Shown in pieces: positions 7,611 to 14,646 of a stretch of DNA of 64,000 nucleotides. The stretch's first letter is position 1; each line of letters opens with the position of its first letter. Under the pieces are notes generated by a model. That model had not been told where the DNA came from. It saw only the letters and a program-made list of their open reading frames with translations, and ran no database searches. Made by a program: the position numbers and the translations under genes. Origin of the DNA: a virus; the IMG/VR virus record IMGVR_UViG_3300021091_004015, positions 38,673 through 102,672 of that record. One strand, 5' to 3'.

Positions 7611-8530
7611 AAATCGGAAACGTCCGATAACGTTCTTTGAAATTTTAGATATCCATTCAGGAGTAGATTAAAATCTTAGGATTTGAAACTGAAACTGATA
7701 AAGATATTGGGCCGTATATAGTCCATAAAATAAACCTCGAAAGGGGGATAAAGTGGAACCATCAGTGTTAGTGGTTCTGCGGTTTGGGAAACCGAACTCG
7801 AGTATACAAGTGGGATATCAGTGAGCCTGTAGTACCGAGGATAACTTCGTAGGGAAATGGAAAACTGAATAGGCAATGTGGATTGTCTGTTTGAGGTGGG
7901 AACACCAATAAGAATAACCCATAGGAATCAAGTGAGAAATGTATTTCCAAATACATGATTGCGGGTTCCAATATGAGAGGTGACTTAAAACCGAAGGGGT
8001 AATACCTGAAGGTAAGATAGAGAACGAGTGGTGTCGCTACTATCCTTACCACAGACCCACCAAGGTCTTGGTACGAAGTAATCTTAAAATATGGAGGTAG
8101 GGATATCTCACGGAGTAGTATAGTATTCTGTTTCTCAAAAGGAAATGGAGCTTAAGGTGGACCACTACTTCGATTCATCCACGACACAAAAACTTTACTA
8201 TTATTGAAGTAACATTTAAGAACATAAAGGAAAAGTGTCCATCAGGTTTTGGTGAAAGGTGACTACATAGTAATGAGCCGTTCATTGCACACAAGGACCC
8301 CAAGTCTGAGTGTAGTTTTACCAAAGACCTCTAGTCCCGCAAGGATTTATTGGGGAGGCATCCTCGAAGAGAGTTGAGTAATAAGAGAGTAACCAAAATC
8401 TCAAGGAGTGGTAAACCTAAAAGACCGTCACTGAGGAATACTTCTTAAAAGGAAGTGGATAAGAGTAGAAACAATAATGACTCTAAAGGTTCTCAATTAA
8501 CAGGTGTAATCTCAGCCTTTTTTTAGCTAT
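7611..8530 (+). ncRNA. Candidate large structured non-coding RNA (5' part)
   Basis: About 0.9 kb with no credible ORF on either strand, visibly more GC-rich than its neighbours and full of local helices. Examples are GGAACCA/TGGTTC (about 7755-7777), CGGTTT/AAACCG (about 7779-7794), GGTAAGATAG/CTATCCTTACC (about 8011-8050), AATGA/TCATT (about 8272-8286) and GGAGG/CCTC (about 8354-8365). It follows P3 and an rRNA-like boxA leader, and no convincing terminator appears until 9535. Position (phage, next to a tRNA, about 1 kb, ornate) recalls the GOLLD/ROOL classes of large phage RNAs, but I cannot match their consensus by eye. I do not recognise group I, group II or RNase P cores. The exact 3' end is uncertain. 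Confidence 0.65.
7613..7641 (+). promoter_or_regulatory. Leader hairpin plus boxA behind P3
   Basis: Stem ATCGG (7613-7617) / CCGAT (7624-7628), then AAC and GTTCTTTGAA (7632-7641). Compared with the P1 leader, the fourth pair changes from A-T to G-C on both arms, evidence that the stem is selected. GTTCTTTGAA is the same string as the B. subtilis-type rrn boxA core. Confidence 0.65.
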
Positions 8531-8575
8531 ACATTGTTAAACGTAAAAAGGTAGTTCGTTAGTTTAAAAATGATA

Positions 8576-8582
8576 TATTTAT
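8576..8582 (+). promoter_or_regulatory. TATTTAT motif
   Basis: Four bases before the ATG of the GIY-YIG gene, so the nuclease may be expressed late and separately from the surrounding RNA. Confidence 0.45.
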
Positions 8583-8586
8583 ATAT

Positions 8587-9123
8587 ATGAAATATACAAT
8601 TTACAAAATTACAAATACGTTAAATAACAAAATTTACATAGGTAAGCACCAAACAGAAAATATTAATGATAGTTATTTTGGTTCTGGTGTTTTATTAGAG
8701 AAAGCAATAAAGAAATACGGTAAAAAATTTTTCACTAAAGAAATTTTGTTCATATTCAATACCGAGAATGAAATGGATTTAAAAGAACGAGAGATAGTTA
8801 CCGAAGAATTCATTAAAAGGAAAGATACATATAATAAATCCTTGGGGGGTGAAGGAGGTTCTAATTTCAAAGGAAAAAAACATACTAATGAAACTAAACA
8901 AAAATTATCAGATATTAGTAAAGGTAGAATTTTTTCTGAAGAAACAAGAAATAAAATTTCTGAAGGAAATAGAAAAAGAGTTCTTAGTGAAAGTACAAAA
9001 CTAAAACTTTCCGAAAAGGCGAAATTAAGATTTCAAAATGAAGAAACGAGAAAAAAACATTCTGAAATAATGAAACAGTATTATACAAAAAATATCGTGG
9101 TGGTTTCCAGCTCGGTCTCATAA
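8587..9123 (+). CDS. GIY-YIG homing endonuclease (Seg-like)
   Basis: 178 aa. The N terminus YTIYKITN...IYIGKH is the GIY-YIG motif, followed by YFGSG and a conserved Glu-rich segment. The C-terminal half is a run of NUMOD3-type DNA-binding repeats (GKKHTNETKQKLSDISKG, IFSEETRNKISEGN, LSESTKLKLSEKAK). This is the architecture of T4 Seg free-standing homing nucleases, which cut a recipient genome and spread themselves. The last ten codons and the stop run into a tRNA: the TAA at 9121-9123 lies in the tRNA anticodon loop. That suggests the element landed in or beside a tRNA and took its C terminus from it. Confidence 0.85.
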   Translation: MKYTIYKITNTLNNKIYIGKHQTENINDSYFGSGVLLEKAIKKYGKKFFTKEILFIFNTENEMDLKEREIVTEEFIKRKDTYNKSLGGEGGSNFKGKKHTNETKQKLSDISKGRIFSEETRNKISEGNRKRVLSESTKLKLSEKAKLRFQNEETRKKHSEIMKQYYTKNIVVVSSSVS

Positions 9124-9157
9124 GCCGAATACGGGGGTTCGAGTCCCTCACCCGCTA
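9101..9157 (+). tRNA. tRNA-Met(CAU), 3' part only
   Basis: Clear anticodon arm TCGGT-CTCATAA-GCCGA (9112-9128, anticodon CAT at 9119-9121). T arm GGGGG-TTCGAGT-CCCTC (9133-9149). 3' acceptor strand ACCCGCT (9150-9156) with discriminator A9157 and no encoded CCA. TTTCCAG before it fits the 3' side of a D arm. The matching 5' acceptor strand (AGCGGGT) and 5' D-stem (CTGG) are not directly upstream, where the GIY-YIG gene lies, and I could not find them elsewhere in the region. It is either a tRNA interrupted in the D arm, a remnant, or a tRNA-like part of a larger RNA. Confidence 0.7.
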
Positions 9158-9534
9158 CTAAGTGACTCCAAACAAATGATAGGTCGGTAATTAACGATAT
9201 CCCGTGAAGTTATGAGTATAAACTAACCTTCAAAATTCTCGTAAAGGTTTTTGGTGATTGTTCTGTAGTTGATAACGACCAATTTTAATCCTTAAAAATT
9301 AATAAAAAATGAATTCTACCTTGAGGTGTCAATCCAAAGACTGAAGAAGTTTGAGAAAAAAATTGGTAAGGGACCTCTTTTTAGATGTGGGTACTATGAT
9401 AACCACAGTGTTTAGGTCTTAAAACGGAAAACACATAAAACAAATAGTCGTGAATACTAGTCACCACCCAACGTCACAGGGTTCTGTAGTTGTCTCACTA
9501 ACAACTCGGTAGGTTTAGATTCCTAGGACAAACA
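9158..9534 (+). ncRNA. Non-coding stretch between tRNA part and terminator
   Basis: About 380 bases without an ORF. It contains TTGGT...ACCAA (about 9251-9282), GTGG/CCAC (about 9386-9404) and a hairpin GTTGT-CTCACTA-ACAAC (about 9488-9504) with a seven-base loop like an anticodon arm. A 12-mer GTTCTGTAGTTG occurs twice (about 9259 and 9481). It probably belongs to the same transcript as 7611-8530, split by the homing gene, and ends at the 9535 terminator. No known RNA family is recognised. Confidence 0.5.
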
Positions 9535-9579
9535 AGAGGGAAGAACTAACGTAATGTTAAATTCTTCCCTCTTTTTTTT
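9535..9579 (+). terminator. Strong rho-independent terminator of RNA region
   Basis: An 11-bp stem AGAGGGAAGAA (9535-9545) / TTCTTCCCTCT (9562-9572), extended by an inner TAAC/GTTA helix, followed by eight Ts. Confidence 0.9.
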
Positions 9580-9653
9580 ATTTTATATTAATTCATAAGG
9601 TAGACTTGCTCATTCAAAACATTATTGTGACAACTTTTAAATCTTAGTTTTTG

Positions 9654-9660
9654 TATTTAT
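9654..9660 (+). promoter_or_regulatory. TATTTAT motif
   Basis: Four bases before the ATG of the T9SS cargo gene at 9665. Confidence 0.45.
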
Positions 9661-9664
9661 TATT

Positions 9665-11878
9665 ATGAGAAATATTTTAGCACTTTTAACCTACCTAATT
9701 AGTTTTGTCGGTTTCGGACAATACTGTCCATATTTAGGTCCTGACCAATTATTACCTTGCGGGTCCAACTCAACAACACTTACCGCGGACTTAACCCAAT
9801 GTGGAGTTGGGGGTATTAATCCAAATCAAACAACAAATTATAATGTAACAAATATACCTTACGTTGCTCAAGTAAATAACGGTACTAATTTAACAATGAC
9901 CGATGATTCCCAACAGGGTCCGTTTAATATAGGTTTTAATTTTTGTTTTTTTGGTACGACGTATACTCAATTTTGGATAGGGTCTAACGGATGGATATCT
10001 TTTTCGCCAAACCAACCAACAACATTTACTTCTCAATCAATACCAACAACTAATGGCTTAGTACCAAAAAATTGTATAATGGGTCCTTGGCAAGATTGGC
10101 ACCCTGGAATTGGTGGTCAAATAAAATACCAAGTTCAAGGAGTTGCACCTTGTCGTAAATTAATTGTTAGTTGGGTTAATATGCCAATGTATTCATGTAC
10201 TTCTAATCTTGGTACGTTTCACATTATAATTTATGAAACAACTAATATCATAGAAAATCACATTCAAAGTAAACCTGCATGTCTACAATGGCAAAATGGA
10301 ACTTCTGTTGAGGGTATCCATAATTTAGCAGGTACAATTGGGATAACAGTACCAGGAAGAAACTCAACCGCTTGGGTTGCACAAAATGATTCTTGGAGAT
10401 GGACACCTTCAGGACCTGTAGTGACTCCGACATTAACTTGGTATCAGGTTGGTAATCCTATACCAATAGGGACGGGTCCATCAATAACGGTTAACCCACC
10501 TGCCGCGGGAGCGAGTTACACCTGTCATTTTGTATATCCGACATGTAATGCAGGATGGGTAACATGTAATGGTTCACTTGGTTTAGGTCCTGATACTGTA
10601 TTAGTTGTTCCTGGTCCACCTAATTTACCTTTACCAACCATAATATCTAATGAACCAACTTGTAACGGGTATTGTGATGGTAGTCTTATAATAACTCCGA
10701 ATGGAGGTAATGGAGCTCAAACAATTTCATGGAATGGACCCCAATCTGGATTCAATCCAAACAACCTATGTTCAGGGAATTATGTTTTTACTTTAACAGA
10801 TGCTTTAGGGTGTACAATAACAAGTAACGTTACATTAATGGACCCTCCACCACTAATTATAAACCCTATTGTTGGTGAGGATACTATATGTATTAATTCT
10901 ATTAGTGATTTTTATAACACAACAAATTTAATTACGGGTTTAAATTATGTTTGGTCAACAACCAACGGAATTATTAATAACGGACAAGGAACAAATCAGA
11001 TTACTGTTGACGTTAATGGTACCCAATCAGGTTTTTACAATAACATGATAACTGTATACGGTATTGACGGAAACGGATGTCAGTCTCAAACAGAACTAAT
11101 CGATATAACTATTTTTAATCTTACACCTTTTATAAATCCTGTCGGTCCATTCTGTTCTTATGACGAATTTGTTACTTTAGAATCATCACCTATTGGTGGT
11201 TATTATACAGGAAATGGTGTTATAAATAATGATTTTTTTCCCATAAATGCGGTTGGTAATAATCTTATAACGTATACTTACACACAAAGTGGATGTTTGT
11301 TTACAACAACCGAGACAATTATTGTTTACCCACAACCGATAATTGAAACCTTAACACCGTCAAACCCATTTTTTGAAGTTTGTATGGGAGATTCGGTTAA
11401 CATCAATTTTGAATTGACATCAAATCCTCAAGGAATTAATCAATGGTCATTTATTGATAGTATTTATAATACCCAAGCATACAATCAAACTTTTAGTAGT
11501 GAAGGAACTTATATAATTTCAGTTACCACAACAACAAACGGATGTATTTCTAACCCAGAACAAACTACAGTTATTATTGACGAATGCCCTGAAGAGTTGA
11601 TATATATACCAAACTCATTCACACCTGATGGAGATGAACATAACAATATATGGAAACCTGTATTTACATCAGGACTTGACCCATATGATTTTAGAATGGA
11701 AATCTATAATAGATGGGGAGAATTAATATGGGTTAGTGAAAACCCTTTAGTTGGGTGGGACGGTACTTTTAATGGTAACTACTGTCAAGACGGTGTCTAC
11801 TTATGGAAGTTAGAATTTGGTATACCCGAAAATGACGGAAGAAAAAAAATGTTTGGACATTTAACAACTTTTAGATAA
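9665..11878 (+). CDS. Secreted protein with SprB repeat and T9SS type B sorting domain
   Basis: 737 aa. Residues 1-19 form a Sec signal peptide (ILALLTYLISFVGFGQ). A beta-sandwich domain follows (FNIGFNFCFFGTTYTQFWIGSNGW, about 75-100, through about 240) of the kind seen at the start of Bacteroidetes surface proteins. Residues about 325-395 are a SprB repeat (TCNGYCDGS, NLCSGNYVFTLTDALGCT). Two or more Ig/PKD-like beta domains follow. Residues about 647-737 are the gliding-motility-associated C-terminal (CHU_C, type B) sorting domain: IPNSFTPDGDEHNNIWKP, FRMEIYNRWGELIW, GWDGTFNG, DGVYLWKLEF. Such proteins leave the host cell through the type IX secretion system found only in Bacteroidetes. 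It is monocistronic, with a terminator behind it. A role in altering the host surface or adhesion is inference. Confidence 0.88.
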   Translation: MRNILALLTYLISFVGFGQYCPYLGPDQLLPCGSNSTTLTADLTQCGVGGINPNQTTNYNVTNIPYVAQVNNGTNLTMTDDSQQGPFNIGFNFCFFGTTYTQFWIGSNGWISFSPNQPTTFTSQSIPTTNGLVPKNCIMGPWQDWHPGIGGQIKYQVQGVAPCRKLIVSWVNMPMYSCTSNLGTFHIIIYETTNIIENHIQSKPACLQWQNGTSVEGIHNLAGTIGITVPGRNSTAWVAQNDSWRWTPSGPVVTPTLTWYQVGNPIPIGTGPSITVNPPAAGASYTCHFVYPTCNAGWVTCNGSLGLGPDTVLVVPGPPNLPLPTIISNEPTCNGYCDGSLIITPNGGNGAQTISWNGPQSGFNPNNLCSGNYVFTLTDALGCTITSNVTLMDPPPLIINPIVGEDTICINSISDFYNTTNLITGLNYVWSTTNGIINNGQGTNQITVDVNGTQSGFYNNMITVYGIDGNGCQSQTELIDITIFNLTPFINPVGPFCSYDEFVTLESSPIGGYYTGNGVINNDFFPINAVGNNLITYTYTQSGCLFTTTETIIVYPQPIIETLTPSNPFFEVCMGDSVNINFELTSNPQGINQWSFIDSIYNTQAYNQTFSSEGTYIISVTTTTNGCISNPEQTTVIIDECPEELIYIPNSFTPDGDEHNNIWKPVFTSGLDPYDFRMEIYNRWGELIWVSENPLVGWDGTFNGNYCQDGVYLWKLEFGIPENDGRKKMFGHLTTFR

Positions 11879-11884
11879 AACAAT

Positions 11885-11916
11885 AAACCCCATCCTGAAA
11901 AGGTGGGGTTTTTTAA
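11885..11916 (+). terminator. Bidirectional terminator between T9SS gene and tmRNA
   Basis: AAACCCCAtCCT/AGGTGGGGTTT hairpin followed by six Ts on the plus strand. On the minus strand it follows the tmRNA 3' end and is trailed by TTTATTG, so it may serve both. Confidence 0.85.
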
Positions 11917-11917
11917 T

Positions 11918-12315
11918 TGGTGGAGGTATGCGGAGTCGAACCGCGTCCTGCTCACATTACCTACTAAGGACTACACGCTTAGGTCAACATTTGAGCTAAT
12001 GTTCCGAAATTTCACAATTCCCTTATTTTTAAAGTGGTTCGGTTTACTGAGAACTAATCCTCCACTTGTTCCTTTTCGGGTAGAAACCACACCTTTGTAA
12101 AGACTTCTGTTCCTGGGTTATATGTCCACCGACCCGAAGGTTTCGCTTAATCTGATTAAGCTACCGCCACTTCCTCAGTACGAACAAGTCCTACTGCAGA
12201 AAGTTTGTTGATAACGTTGCCGTTTATCGATTTTGAACCATTTTAACAAGGTTAGATTCATCCTTGACGTGCCCCGAGTAACTAACTATGACAGTCAATT
12301 TCCAAGGTTACCCCC
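11918..12315 (-). ncRNA. ssrA: tmRNA (transfer-messenger RNA)
   Basis: 398 nt. The 5' end GGGGGTA pairs with the 3' TACCTCC to give a 7-bp acceptor stem containing the alanine-identity G3-U70 wobble. The 3' end has discriminator A and an encoded CCA. The T arm is GCGG-TTCGACT-CCGC. The tag frame ends GTG GCG GTA GCT TAA, the stop at 12156-12158 lying in the perfect hairpin GCTTAAT-CAG-ATTAAGC as in helix 5 of known tmRNAs. Starting from a GGC resume codon at 12221-12219 the tag has 21 codons, beginning G-NVINKLSAVG and ending RTEEVAVA. That is about twice the usual length and does not end in ALAA. The resume codon is inferred from Bacteroidetes tags, which usually begin with Gly. tmRNA with SmpB rescues stalled ribosomes and marks the product for proteolysis; no SmpB gene is seen here. 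Confidence 0.9.
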
Positions 12316-12339
12316 ATATGTTAAAGAACTTTTGTTTTA

Positions 12340-12370
12340 CAAATATACAAAAAAAATCCTTATTATCAAA
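12340..12370 (-). promoter_or_regulatory. tmRNA promoter and boxA-like leader
   Basis: On the minus strand: TTTG (12370-12367), 19-nt spacer, TATATTTG (12347-12340). The short leader that follows contains GTTCTTTAACA (about 12329-12319), nearly the E. coli rrn boxA (CTCTTTAACA). It would be removed by RNase P to give the G1 end. Confidence 0.8.
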
Positions 12371-12378
12371 TTTTTCAA

Positions 12379-12385
12379 TATTTAT
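12379..12385 (+). promoter_or_regulatory. TATTTAT motif
   Basis: Ten bases before the ATG at 12396, overlapping the divergent tmRNA promoter region. Confidence 0.45.
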
Positions 12386-12395
12386 TTGTATAAAT

Positions 12396-13781
12396 ATGTC
12401 AGAACAGGAAGAACTAAAAAATGATGCCTATAAAGGTAGTAAAATCTTATATGAAGATGATAATATTATCTTCCTGAAATGTCTTTCCTATGAATCCGCA
12501 AAATATTTTGGACCTCCATTCTTATGGAAAAAATGGAACACTCATAAATACGGTGACACTTTTATAGTTGTTGATAAAAAAGGTAACGATTGGTCCCCGA
12601 CAAAATCTTATGTTATTAGTGTTAGTGATTATGGTACACATTATTTAGATGATGAAGACCAAGAAATTAAAACATCAACTTTTTTTCATTGGTTCCCACA
12701 AATAGAAAACCTTGTTTATAAAACAATTCCAGCACAAAATATTTACCAAATTTTAAAAAAAATAAAAAATGGTGAAGAATACTCAAGTCACACATTAAAT
12801 AGGTATGATGATTTAATTAGTGGTTTTCGTTTTAATAAAAATTCACCTGGTAAAAGTATGGTACAATTAACATTTGACTATAATGAAGATTATTTTAAAT
12901 TATTTGACTTGGGTGAAGGTGATATTTGGTTTTTAAGAAATTTGTTTTCTTATTATGATAGTGATATGGGATTTTACCAATCTGATTATGCCTACGAAGA
13001 TTGGGGGAATGGTTATTTATTGTATGAATTTAACGAAGAAAATAGACGTAAAGTTTTGGAGATAATGTCATTTTTTAACCCAAATTTAAATAAAATGGAG
13101 GACTCAACAAACCCTCAAATTGCCAAATTACTAATTGGTACATTCCAAAGACAAACTGAAAATATTGTTGATGATTACCAATCAGAAAAAGAATCGTGTA
13201 TGTCAAGAACCGCTCAAAAAGAAATAACTGATGACTTAAAAGATAAGTTTACTAATTATGGTATTTTTGAAAAAAATATGTTTAATAAATATGTGACAAC
13301 GGTCAATGTTTTATTATCTCTTTATAAGAAATATGGAGACCACGATTTAACAATACAGGAATTAATGAGTAAATTAGCTCATGAGTTTAGTGTTGGTCCT
13401 TATGAAGAATATATGTACGAGTATGGTTGTGATGATTTTGATAGTGAATCATTTAATAATTACGTATCAGGTCAACTAGATAAAATATTAGAAGAAATTG
13501 AGGAGAGCGACAGATTTAGTAATTTAGAAGAATTTAAAAAGGTTAGTAGCGAAGTCCGTAAAAATTACGACTTTGATAAATGGTACTCAACCCCAAAAGA
13601 TAAATCCTTAAAATTCAATATTAGGTTTATAGACCCATTCACAAATAAAATTACAATAGTCACTCAAAGACAATTCGAATCCACTCAAAACAGGAATCTA
13701 ACTCTTGATGAGTTTAATTCTTTTTTATATAATTTGGAATTATTTGAAAGAAAATTTTTGAAATCCCGAAAAAAGTTGTAA
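12396..13781 (+). CDS. Hypothetical protein, 461 aa
   Basis: The start at 12396 (MSEQEELKND) is chosen because the longer frame from 12288 would lie inside the divergent tmRNA gene and its promoter. The protein is rich in Tyr, Asp, Lys and Asn. It begins with a compact alpha/beta region containing two Trp-rich segments (PPFLWKKWNTHKYGD, TFFHWFPQIENLVY), then a long helical part with acidic patches. I recognise no family. It lies between the tmRNA and the metallopeptidase; its stop codon overlaps the next gene's -7 box. Confidence 0.75.
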   Translation: MSEQEELKNDAYKGSKILYEDDNIIFLKCLSYESAKYFGPPFLWKKWNTHKYGDTFIVVDKKGNDWSPTKSYVISVSDYGTHYLDDEDQEIKTSTFFHWFPQIENLVYKTIPAQNIYQILKKIKNGEEYSSHTLNRYDDLISGFRFNKNSPGKSMVQLTFDYNEDYFKLFDLGEGDIWFLRNLFSYYDSDMGFYQSDYAYEDWGNGYLLYEFNEENRRKVLEIMSFFNPNLNKMEDSTNPQIAKLLIGTFQRQTENIVDDYQSEKESCMSRTAQKEITDDLKDKFTNYGIFEKNMFNKYVTTVNVLLSLYKKYGDHDLTIQELMSKLAHEFSVGPYEEYMYEYGCDDFDSESFNNYVSGQLDKILEEIEESDRFSNLEEFKKVSSEVRKNYDFDKWYSTPKDKSLKFNIRFIDPFTNKITIVTQRQFESTQNRNLTLDEFNSFLYNLELFERKFLKSRKKL

Positions 13782-13786
13782 CTTTG
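13757..13786 (+). promoter_or_regulatory. Host-type promoter of the metallopeptidase
   Basis: TTTG (13757-13760), 18-nt spacer, TAACTTTG (13779-13786), then only four bases to the ATG at 13791. The mRNA is predicted to be leaderless. Confidence 0.75.
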
Positions 13787-13790
13787 TAAT

Positions 13791-14618
13791 ATGCAAAGAG
13801 ATTACGAATTATTAAAGAGTGTTTTGTCCGTTCCATCTAAAACGTATCAAGAAGAACGTATGATTAAATTCCTAACCGAATGGTTAACGGAAAACAACTT
13901 CCCATTTTTTGTTGATAAAATGAACAACATCTATGTTACAAAACAAACAGATGAAAATATTGAGTATTTTCCTTGTGTAGTTGCACATACGGATACCGTT
14001 CATAATATTGACACGATTAATATACGTGAAGGTAATTTACCAAACGCTCAGAATGTTTTAAAACCCGCATTAAAGGCTTATAACAATGAAGGATTACCAA
14101 CAGGTATTGGTGGTGATGACAAATGTGGTATATACGCTTGTTTAGAATTGTTAAAAGAAATACCGAATCTAAAAGCGGCTTTCTTTGTGTCTGAAGAAAC
14201 AGGTTGCCATGGCTCAAGAAATGCCGATAAAGAATTCTTTGGTAATGTTGGTTACGTTATTGAATTTGATGCTCCTGGTAATTGGATGGTTAGCGAATAT
14301 TGTATGGGAGTCCAATTATTTGAACGTGGTACCGAATTTTTTAAATCTTGTAATGAGGCTTTAACTGAGGGGTTCGAAAATCGACAAAAATACCAAGCAC
14401 ACCCGTATACTGATGTTTACGCTTTAAAACAGTTATTTGATTTTGCTTGTATCAATTTCTCTATTGGTTATTACAATTATCACACCCCTAATGAATATGT
14501 TGTTATTGAGGATGTTTACAGTGGTATCGAAACGGGTAAAAAAATGATTGAGAGGTTAGGTAACACTAAACACACTTTCATTCCGAAACGAAAACAACAA
14601 CAAACATTGTTTGGATAA
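13791..14618 (+). CDS. M20/M42-type zinc aminopeptidase
   Basis: 275 aa, shorter than cellular peptidase T (about 400 aa) because the dimerisation/lid insert is reduced. Metal and catalytic motifs are in order: VVAHTDTVH (HxD), GIGGDDKCG (bridging Asp), FVSEETGCHGS (catalytic Glu-Glu), IEFDAP (metal Asp) and YNYHTPNEY (last His). Such enzymes trim short peptides in the cytoplasm. Transcribed from a host-type leaderless promoter, it lies between a phage tmRNA and a phage Clp unfoldase. A role in finishing degradation of tagged peptides or recycling amino acids is therefore plausible but inferred. Confidence 0.82.
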   Translation: MQRDYELLKSVLSVPSKTYQEERMIKFLTEWLTENNFPFFVDKMNNIYVTKQTDENIEYFPCVVAHTDTVHNIDTINIREGNLPNAQNVLKPALKAYNNEGLPTGIGGDDKCGIYACLELLKEIPNLKAAFFVSEETGCHGSRNADKEFFGNVGYVIEFDAPGNWMVSEYCMGVQLFERGTEFFKSCNEALTEGFENRQKYQAHPYTDVYALKQLFDFACINFSIGYYNYHTPNEYVVIEDVYSGIETGKKMIERLGNTKHTFIPKRKQQQTLFG

Positions 14619-14620
14619 AA

Positions 14621-14646
14621 AAAAGGGGGATTATTCATCCCCTTTT
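14621..14646. terminator. Bidirectional terminator between peptidase and Clp genes
   Basis: AAAAGGGGGAT/ATCCCCTTTT hairpin with T runs on both strands; it overlaps the last codons of the clp gene. Confidence 0.85.

Noticed and set aside
7676-8052. Minus-strand ORFs of 66 and 94 codons in the RNA region
   Set aside because: Composition is odd, there is no promoter or start context, and they lie opposite dense RNA-like helices and a plus-strand transcription unit.
7611-8530. Group I or group II intron, or RNase P RNA
   Set aside because: A GTATATAGTCC string faintly recalls a group I S element, but no matching P7 partner, exon junction, group II domain V or RNase P conserved regions were found.
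9101-9157. tRNA 3' part as an attP site for integration
   Set aside because: Possible in form, but no integrase is in the window and the phage looks virulent; kept only as an alternative for the tRNA fragment.
9488-9504. Second tRNA from the GTTGT-CTCACTA-ACAAC arm
   Set aside because: The loop has a T at position 37, the T-arm-like sequence after it lacks TTC, and no acceptor stem pairs.
12233-12424. ORFs within the tmRNA region and an upstream start at 12288
   Set aside because: They lie in the tmRNA gene or its promoter; the start at 12396 fits the motif and avoids the overlap.
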